Shown: positions 26,898 to 33,070 of the stretch, piece after piece
Layout of the letters: every line of letters begins with the position of its first letter
Position numbering within the stretch: the stretch's first letter is position 1
NCBI GenBank assembly: GCA_018698075.1
Contig: JABINT010000077.1
Coordinates: 1 to 33,070, forward strand
Length of the DNA: 33,070 nt
Origin: Acidiferrobacteraceae bacterium
GTDB lineage: Bacteria; Pseudomonadota; Gammaproteobacteria; Arenicellales; UBA868
Reading direction: 5' to 3'
Translations under genes and position numbers: made by a program
Notes under the pieces: model-generated
Seen by the model: the letters and a program-made list of their open reading frames with translations, nothing else
Told to the model about the DNA's origin: nothing
Database searches by the model: none

Positions 26898-28532
26898 TCA
26901 GGCCGGATACAGCAATTTGCCTGAGCTATCCCATGAATAGCCCGCCTGCTCAAGAATTGCCCTGGCCTGTTTCACATTATGCTTTCGGGAAACAACAGCA
27001 CTGTTATGCCAGAACTCATTGGCCGGAGCAATCACCGACCCGCCGTTCTCAGCAAAGCCCGCCATCACTATGTCGCGGATGACATCTCGCGGTATGACAA
27101 GATCCAGAGCTTCGCGGAAAGCACGATCCTGCAAAGGACCACGAAGGTGGTTAAACATAAAGCCGTACATACCATGGCTTGGATACCCTTTGCCGACAAT
27201 ACCGTTGATCTTATTCAGATCCTGGGTCAAAGAGGGCTTTAGGATATAGCGGGTTCGATCGCATTCTCCTGCCTCGATGGCAGCAGCCATTGCATCATGG
27301 CTTCCATAGGTAACGCGAATAATGCCAGCACACTTAGGTGCATTGAAGTGACTCTTGTTTGCACTGACTTTCAATTCCTTACCGCGGTCCCAATAATCAA
27401 AGCGGAAAGGTCCGCTGCCCACTGGGTTCTCATTGGCAAAATTCAGGACATCATCCACGTCCACTTTTTCCGGGATATCCTGCCAGATGTGCTTAGGCAA
27501 AATGAAAATCTGGGCAAAAAAGTTGATCATCAGCGGTGCATGGGGTGCAGTCAGTTTGACTCGCAAAGTGTTGGCACCGGTAATCTCGACCGATTCAAAT
27601 TTTTCAAGAGACGAGAGGAAGAAAGGCGCCTTCCACTTGAGGCAGTAATCAAAGGTAAATTTGACGTCCTCCACAGTAACCGGCTTGCCATCATGAAACG
27701 TCATGCCCTCACGCAAAGTGATATCGATAGTGGTCGCGTCCACCGCATTAATTGATGTGGCAGCCCACGGCACAATACCGCCATCTGGACCTACCTGGAT
27801 GAGCCGGTCATAAATCATTCGCAGTTCTTTGAACTCATTGGAGTCATGCACGCCGACAGGATTTAAATTCTTCAGCGCTACAGTCATTCCGGTGCGGACG
27901 TAACCGTCACCGCTCTTGGTGCTCACGTTCAGGTCCGTCCACAGGCTGCCGATTCCCTCTCCGAGTTGTGGCACGATGCCGTCGAGTCGATCCTCGCGGT
28001 ACGCATTGGTCATGCTCGGGTAAACAATCGGACTGGTTGCGGCGTCATCAAAAATTACCTTCTGCGCCTCGTGCACGATGGTCCTGCGCTTGCCCGGATC
28101 CATCTCAACCTGCTGGGCGTCAGCGAGCTCGTTAACCTTGGCATTGTCATAGCCCCATTTGTTATAGGGGCCGTCCCGGTGATGCATCATCGAGATAAAG
28201 GTTTCCGGATCTACCCGGTTCGCCCTGCCCGTCCAGCGGACGATGAACATGTCAAAGTCTTTTTCCTTAAAAACCTTGGTGATTCCCAGGTTGTAGTCCT
28301 CGGCTGCAAGTTCTACCTCCCAGCCTATTCCCTTACAGGCCTGTGTAATCAGCCGGCCCATTTCGGGTCTGACCGGATCGAAACTGGCATTGGCAGTAAG
28401 GAGCGCCATTGGCTCTACCGGATTGCCGCCCGCCCGGGCAAACATCCCATACGACGAGGCGCTGGCTGCAACACCGGCAGCACTAGCCTGCTGTAAAAAC
28501 TTCCGGCGAGAAGAATTAACTTTCCTGCTCAT
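26898..28532 (-). CDS. Family-5 (peptide/nickel-type) extracellular solute-binding protein, Tat-exported, apparently circularly permuted
   Basis: SSRRKFLQQASAAGVAASASS Tat-like signal; family-5 hallmarks (DGKPVTVEDVKFTFDY, FMFNHLRGPLQDRAFREALDLVIPRDVI, YDNAKVNELADAQQVEMDPGKRRTIVHEAQKVIFDDAATSPIVYPS); good SD AGGAGG. Confidence 0.92.
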   Translation of the reverse strand: MSRKVNSSRRKFLQQASAAGVAASASSYGMFARAGGNPVEPMALLTANASFDPVRPEMGRLITQACKGIGWEVELAAEDYNLGITKVFKEKDFDMFIVRWTGRANRVDPETFISMMHHRDGPYNKWGYDNAKVNELADAQQVEMDPGKRRTIVHEAQKVIFDDAATSPIVYPSMTNAYREDRLDGIVPQLGEGIGSLWTDLNVSTKSGDGYVRTGMTVALKNLNPVGVHDSNEFKELRMIYDRLIQVGPDGGIVPWAATSINAVDATTIDITLREGMTFHDGKPVTVEDVKFTFDYCLKWKAPFFLSSLEKFESVEITGANTLRVKLTAPHAPLMINFFAQIFILPKHIWQDIPEKVDVDDVLNFANENPVGSGPFRFDYWDRGKELKVSANKSHFNAPKCAGIIRVTYGSHDAMAAAIEAGECDRTRYILKPSLTQDLNKINGIVGKGYPSHGMYGFMFNHLRGPLQDRAFREALDLVIPRDVIRDIVMAGFAENGGSVIAPANEFWHNSAVVSRKHNVKQARAILEQAGYSWDSSGKLLYPA

Positions 28533-28589
28533 CTGTTTTCCTCCTGAAGGTAATTTATAAGTTTACGCTCGGCGATTGGTGGAACACCT

Positions 28590-28661
28590 AGCGTTAGATT
28601 AGTGAAACGCTGTATATTCCGCAAGGACCAGTTTCTTATTGATCTATTCCTTTTTGGAATA
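28590..28661. promoter_or_regulatory. Divergent promoter with inverted repeats, candidate LysR operator sites
   Basis: AGCGTT-N10-AACGCT (28590-28611) and TATTCC-TTTTT-GGAATA (28645-28661); further TATTCC at 28615-28620. Confidence 0.5.
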
Positions 28662-28672
28662 CATTGAGAGTC

Positions 28673-29659
28673 ATGAAAACCAAAGACCTTGAACTTCTCC
28701 ATGGGCTACTGCTCACCGGCTCAGTTTCTGAAGCCGCTGGCCGCTCACATATGTCTCAACCCAATGCCAGCAAAATTCTCAGGAAGATGGAAACGCGCGT
28801 GGGATTTTCTCTTTTTACCCGAGAGCATGGCCGCCTGAACCCAACCGAAGAGGGTCGATTGCTACTGGACCAGATCGAAAGAACAGTGCATAGCATTCAG
28901 CAATTGGATCGGCTCGCTGTAGAAGTCCGCGAGATGCAGGGTACCCGACTCAGCATTGGCGGAATGCCCCTGTTATCCCGATCCTGGCTGCCGACCTTCC
29001 TAAGTCAGTTTCTTAAAGAGCACCCGAATATCAAGACCTCATTTCATACCCGCAGTTCCCAGAAACTGATTGAGTGGGTCTCTGAAGGCCAAATTGATGT
29101 CGCTGTTGCAATGCTCACCGTTGATGATCCTACCGTCGAACACAATATCCTGATGTCTGTAGACATGGTAACTGCGATACCCCGCAGCCATCCTCTGGCC
29201 AACAAGGAGAGTATTGAACCCGCTGATCTCAATGGTGTTGACTATATTTCGCTGGGCGTTTCTGACCATGCGCGGGAACCGCTGGACCAGCTTTTTTCAA
29301 CTCCCAACAGAAAAGCCACAGGTAGACGGTCTTCACTAACGGCAATCATGCCCAATGAACGAGCGGAGTGCGCTCTTCCTGCTGCTGCAATACAACTGGC
29401 GGACAAAGGTATTGGTGTGACCATCATCGATCACCTGACCGCGAGTGAATACCGCGGACCCAATCTGGTTTTCCGCCCTTTCAGACCGCTGCTTTCGATG
29501 AATATCTGGCTGCTAAAGCCAAAAATGAGACCGCGCTCAAGGGCAACTGACCTGTTCGTTGAAAAAATAAGAGATTCTGTCGAAAAAGAGTGTCTGTCCG
29601 TTCCTCCCGACAGTCTTTTTTGTGATTTCCCGGATTCTGACTGGGCCCGAACTGCCTAG
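28673..29659 (+). CDS. LysR-family transcriptional regulator
   Basis: KTKDLELLHGLLLTGSVSEAAGRSHMSQPNASKILRKMETRVGFSLFTRE HTH; ATG at 28673 preferred over TTG at 28664. Confidence 0.93.
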   Translation: MKTKDLELLHGLLLTGSVSEAAGRSHMSQPNASKILRKMETRVGFSLFTREHGRLNPTEEGRLLLDQIERTVHSIQQLDRLAVEVREMQGTRLSIGGMPLLSRSWLPTFLSQFLKEHPNIKTSFHTRSSQKLIEWVSEGQIDVAVAMLTVDDPTVEHNILMSVDMVTAIPRSHPLANKESIEPADLNGVDYISLGVSDHAREPLDQLFSTPNRKATGRRSSLTAIMPNERAECALPAAAIQLADKGIGVTIIDHLTASEYRGPNLVFRPFRPLLSMNIWLLKPKMRPRSRATDLFVEKIRDSVEKECLSVPPDSLFCDFPDSDWARTA

Positions 29660-29689
29660 TCTGACGGTAACTCAACCAAGCCACCCGCA

Positions 29690-30943
29690 ATGACAAAAGT
29701 GCGCCAATCAACGCCCGCCATTGATCCCTGGCTGGATTTTCAGGCGCTCTGTCACCTGGGTGGACGACTCTGCGGCACATCCAGCGAGGTTGACGCGCGC
29801 CTCTACTTAACCCGCCGACTGAAGAAACTCGCCATTAAATATGGTGGCCGATTTGCGTCGCTCCCAATCGAATACCTAGGCTGGAGCGCAACTAAGGGCA
29901 AGATCATTTCCAAGAAGACTTCACAGAAATATGGTGGCCAGCCATTACTGTACTCTCCTTCTACTGCACCAGGCGGAATCGAGGCCCACATTGTCGATCT
30001 GGGCCGCGGTGCAGAGAGTGATTTTAGGAAAAAAGAGGGAGAAATTGCTGGCAAGCTAGCTCTAGTTCGTCACGAGTTTATGTTCAGCCGCAGTCACATC
30101 CATCGCAACCAGAAGTATGAGTGGGCCGTTGAACATGGTGCCTGTGGATTTCTCATTGCTGGTGGTCCCGATCTGGAAGGCCCTGTTAGCGGCGGGCTTG
30201 GGCTGAGGGGTGCCACAGCAGCTATTCCCGCAATGGGAATTTCTCATGGAACCGCCGACTTACTGGGTAGCAGTATCGAAAATAAAGTTCGTCTGATCGT
30301 TGAGACAAGTACAAAACAATGCAAAACCGAATCCCTGATTTATGAGTTACCCGGAGAGATATCAGAATGGATCGTAGTAAGCGCTCATCTTGACGGTCAC
30401 TGTCTTGGGCAAAGCGCAATTGACAATGCAACCGGGGTTGCTACTGCGATCGCAGCAACTGAATCGGCCATCTCATCATTAACCCCTAAACGGGGGATTC
30501 GACTATGTCTGTTCTCAATAGAAGAATGGGGGTTGCTCAGCTCCAAACATTATGTATCAAGCCTCACGACAAAAGAGATAGAGTCGATCATGCTTAACAT
30601 CAATTTAGATTCTGTTGCCGGAGCGAACGGTTTGGCTGCATTCTTCAGCGACTATTCGAAACTCGGCCAGTTTCTAGAAGAAATTGCCTCTAACTGCAAC
30701 ATGCCTTTAGAGCTGCACCGTCCGCTTGTCGCAAACTCAGATCATTACAATTTTGCTATTGCTGGGATACCCTCATTCCGGCTACTCGCAGGCTTTGAAA
30801 GGCCCAAAACAAATATGCGTCACGTCTTAACTGCCGAAGATACCATTGACAAAGTAGACCAAGCACAGCTGCAATTGGCAGCTCACTTTACAAGTCAGGT
30901 GCTTGGTGAGTCTGTTACCCGCAACCAACTTAGCCTCAGGTGA
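29690..30943 (+). CDS. M28-family zinc peptidase with PA-like insert, apparently cytoplasmic
   Basis: VSAHLDGHCLGQSAIDNATGVATAIAATE, SIEEWG, NINLDSVAGANG, NSDHYNFAIAGIPSFR, MRHVLTAEDT; no signal peptide. Confidence 0.88.
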   Translation: MTKVRQSTPAIDPWLDFQALCHLGGRLCGTSSEVDARLYLTRRLKKLAIKYGGRFASLPIEYLGWSATKGKIISKKTSQKYGGQPLLYSPSTAPGGIEAHIVDLGRGAESDFRKKEGEIAGKLALVRHEFMFSRSHIHRNQKYEWAVEHGACGFLIAGGPDLEGPVSGGLGLRGATAAIPAMGISHGTADLLGSSIENKVRLIVETSTKQCKTESLIYELPGEISEWIVVSAHLDGHCLGQSAIDNATGVATAIAATESAISSLTPKRGIRLCLFSIEEWGLLSSKHYVSSLTTKEIESIMLNINLDSVAGANGLAAFFSDYSKLGQFLEEIASNCNMPLELHRPLVANSDHYNFAIAGIPSFRLLAGFERPKTNMRHVLTAEDTIDKVDQAQLQLAAHFTSQVLGESVTRNQLSLR

Positions 30944-30994
30944 TATCACATAAGATTGCGGCCGCAAGATTTTTTGGTCGGAGCAATCCTATAC

Positions 30995-32236
30995 TCAGAC
31001 CAGTCGATCGTTGTTATCTCCATACCTTAATAACCAACGCACCCCAATCAAGGCCGCTAGAGACCCTGCGGCCATGGCCATGAAGGCAAAACCCCATCCA
31101 ACGATCGATCCCGACCCTGCTGTCAAATCCAACACCAGCCCTACAACCAGAGGGCCTAAAAACCCGCCGGAGAACCCCATAACCGAATGCATGGCCAGCG
31201 TTGCACCTCGCTCGCCCTGGCGAGCTGCGGCGACTACGCCACCTGTGATCGCGGCCGAATCACTCATGATGAAAATAGAATAAAGCCCAGCCAATACCAG
31301 CACATACTCGAACGGCAAAGCACTAGTGAAGCCGAGCAACGAGCCGGCCAGTATTGAAAGAACCATGACCACAGAAATCGTTTGTCGGCGCTCACGGCGC
31401 AACGCCATATGGGCGCCGATCAAACTTGCAGGCATGCCCAGCAGGCTCAATAGCGCAGCAAAACCCGAAACACTCTCCCGGCTGATCACAAAATCCGAAG
31501 CGCTCGCGGCAAAAAGAAGAAACGCCACGATCCAGGCGCGGTAAGCAAAAAGTTCATAGGTGTGGCCGGTATACGCCCAGATATAAGCAAGCGCCGGACG
31601 GTTGCGAAACACGGGCCGAAAATCCAGAGGGTGTCGATCTACCTTAACTGATCCGTCTGGCTGCTTAGGGCTGATCAGGACAATAATCAGCAACAGGCAG
31701 GCCGCCTGCGCTCCGCCGGCCAGTAGAAATACTGTCTGCCAGTCAAAATGTGCACTGAACAAACCGGTGCCATAAAAAGATGCCGCAGTACCCAGGCTGA
31801 AAACACTCAAATACCAGGGCAAGGCCCTTTGCCGATGAGACTCGCTCAGGCGGTCGTTCAGAATCTGCAGACCGGGCATATAGGTGCCTGCCAGAGAGAT
31901 GCCAGCCAAAAAACGAAAACCCATCGCACTGGCAAAACCATCGGCAAATAATCCGAATCCCACGGAACTGACGACACCGGTCGCAACACCAAAGAGGTAG
32001 ATGCGCCGTGCATCAATAGCATCCGTCAGTCCCACCAGAATCGGCACCGCGGCGACATAGCCCGCGAAATAGATGCCACTGATCCAACCAGCCTGAGTGC
32101 TGCTGAGATTCCACAAAACGCCAAAATCATTAAGCAATACCGCAAAATTGGCAAAACCCGCCATCGCCAGTATCTGTGCAATGCACAGGCTGGCCAACAG
32201 AACGATGGGCGACATACTCTGGCTTGGAGTCGACAT
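30995..32236 (-). CDS. Major facilitator superfamily transporter
   Basis: Polytopic protein of about 413 aa; GWISGIYFAGYVAAVPILVGLTDAIDARRIYLFG MFS loop motif; ATG at 32236 preferred over TTG at 32269. Confidence 0.9.
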   Translation of the reverse strand: MSTPSQSMSPIVLLASLCIAQILAMAGFANFAVLLNDFGVLWNLSSTQAGWISGIYFAGYVAAVPILVGLTDAIDARRIYLFGVATGVVSSVGFGLFADGFASAMGFRFLAGISLAGTYMPGLQILNDRLSESHRQRALPWYLSVFSLGTAASFYGTGLFSAHFDWQTVFLLAGGAQAACLLLIIVLISPKQPDGSVKVDRHPLDFRPVFRNRPALAYIWAYTGHTYELFAYRAWIVAFLLFAASASDFVISRESVSGFAALLSLLGMPASLIGAHMALRRERRQTISVVMVLSILAGSLLGFTSALPFEYVLVLAGLYSIFIMSDSAAITGGVVAAARQGERGATLAMHSVMGFSGGFLGPLVVGLVLDLTAGSGSIVGWGFAFMAMAAGSLAALIGVRWLLRYGDNNDRLV

Positions 32237-32382
32237 ACCGTGTCTATTTCCTGGCTGGTTCCGCGACAATGGTATCGGCTATGTAGCACACAATCCGTTC
32301 ATACCGCCCGGCCTGACAGGCTGGGCCGCAAACTTATACACTTAATCCGTTACCAAATTTAAGATCAACCCAGCGATTATCT

Positions 32383-33070
32383 ATGAGAATCACCTGTATC
32401 CGAGTTTTTAGGGCTGACCTGCCGCTGAAAGAAGGCAGTTACAGTTGGTCGACACAATCCCATGCAGCATTTGATACTACGGTAGTACTTGTCGAAACCG
32501 ATCAGGGTATCACTGGTGTCGGTGAGTGCTGTCCACTGGGTCCGACCTACCTGCCTGCCTATGCGCAAGGTGTGCGTGCAGGCATCTCGCAACTCGCGCC
32601 GAGCTTGATTGGTGAGGATCCGACCCAGATTGAGTGCATCAACGACACCATGGATGCCCTGCTTAAAGGTCACCCTTATGTCAAGTCAGCCATTGATATG
32701 GCGTGCTGGGACATTTTGGGAAAAGTATCAGGTCTTCCGCTTTACACCTTGCTGGGCGGACTGCGCCAGGAGAAGGTCACCCTCTATAAAGTGGTTACCC
32801 GTGCTGACCCGGGTGCGATGGCAGAGCGTATCCCCGAATATCGTGCCCAGGGGTATCGCCAGTTTCAGGTCAAAGTCGGTGAGGATCCAGCGACCGATAT
32901 CATCCGCATTCACCGGGTCGCGCAAGAAATGGAAGCGGGCGAGGTCTTAAATGCCGACGCCAACACCGGGTGGAAACAACACGAAGCTTTGCAGGTTGCC
33001 AATGCGATTGCGGATCTGGCAACACAGACCGGTATCCGCCTGACTTTCGAGCAGCCCTGCCTTTCCTACG
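32383..33070 (+). CDS. Mandelate racemase/muconate lactonizing enzyme family protein, 3' end outside the window (resembles cis-3-hydroxy-L-proline dehydratase-type sequences)
   Basis: MRITCIRVFRADLPLKEGSYSWS...FDTTVVLVETDQGITGVGECCPLG, AIDMACWDILGKVSGLPLYTLLGG, FQVKVG, NADANTGW, FEQPC. Confidence 0.85.
   Translation, partial: MRITCIRVFRADLPLKEGSYSWSTQSHAAFDTTVVLVETDQGITGVGECCPLGPTYLPAYAQGVRAGISQLAPSLIGEDPTQIECINDTMDALLKGHPYVKSAIDMACWDILGKVSGLPLYTLLGGLRQEKVTLYKVVTRADPGAMAERIPEYRAQGYRQFQVKVGEDPATDIIRIHRVAQEMEAGEVLNADANTGWKQHEALQVANAIADLATQTGIRLTFEQPCLSY

Noticed and set aside
30950-30975. TTGCGGCCGCAA palindrome plus T-run between the convergent M28 and MFS genes
   Set aside because: Perfect 12-bp palindrome but with little room for a stem-loop; could be a weak terminator, not supported enough to annotate.
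1-33070. CRISPR arrays, tRNA/rRNA genes, transposases, integrases, phage genes
   Set aside because: None recognised on reading either strand; the window appears to be metabolic and transport genes only.

Overview
The window holds two catabolic/transport neighbourhoods that look proteobacterial by gene content and style. Nearly all genes are on the minus strand. The left half contains: the 3' end of a malate synthase G gene; a complete four-component Rieske ring-hydroxylating oxygenase set (reductase, ferredoxin, beta, alpha); a PanB-like enzyme with a histone-H1-like Lys-rich tail; a TauE/SafE exporter; a LysR regulator; a GldA/GldG-type ABC system; and a NitT/TauT/SsuABC-type importer with one binding protein but two different permeases and two different ATPases. 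The right half is a roughly 11-kb, 10-gene minus-strand operon. It encodes a Tat-exported family-5 binding protein, Opp/Dpp permeases and ATPases, an enolase-superfamily (MR/MLE) enzyme, and a four-gene FAD/2Fe-2S amine or amino-acid dehydrogenase-like set. This operon is divergent from a LysR regulator and an M28 peptidase, followed by an MFS transporter and a second MR/MLE enzyme cut by the window edge. Best leads: (1) the two importer ATPases have complementary defects, since one lacks the H-loop His and the other has a degenerate VSSGM signature, so an obligate heterodimer with one consensus ATP site is predicted; (2) the family-5 binding protein appears circularly permuted, with the usual C-terminal lobe ahead of the usual N-terminal part; (3) a bipartite motif (GATTTGTAAAAT ... 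AATTTGATNGTTT) occurs in the same orientation and at similar distance upstream of both the Rieske alpha gene and the importer binding-protein gene. All assignments come from reading the sequence and motifs; no database search was run.
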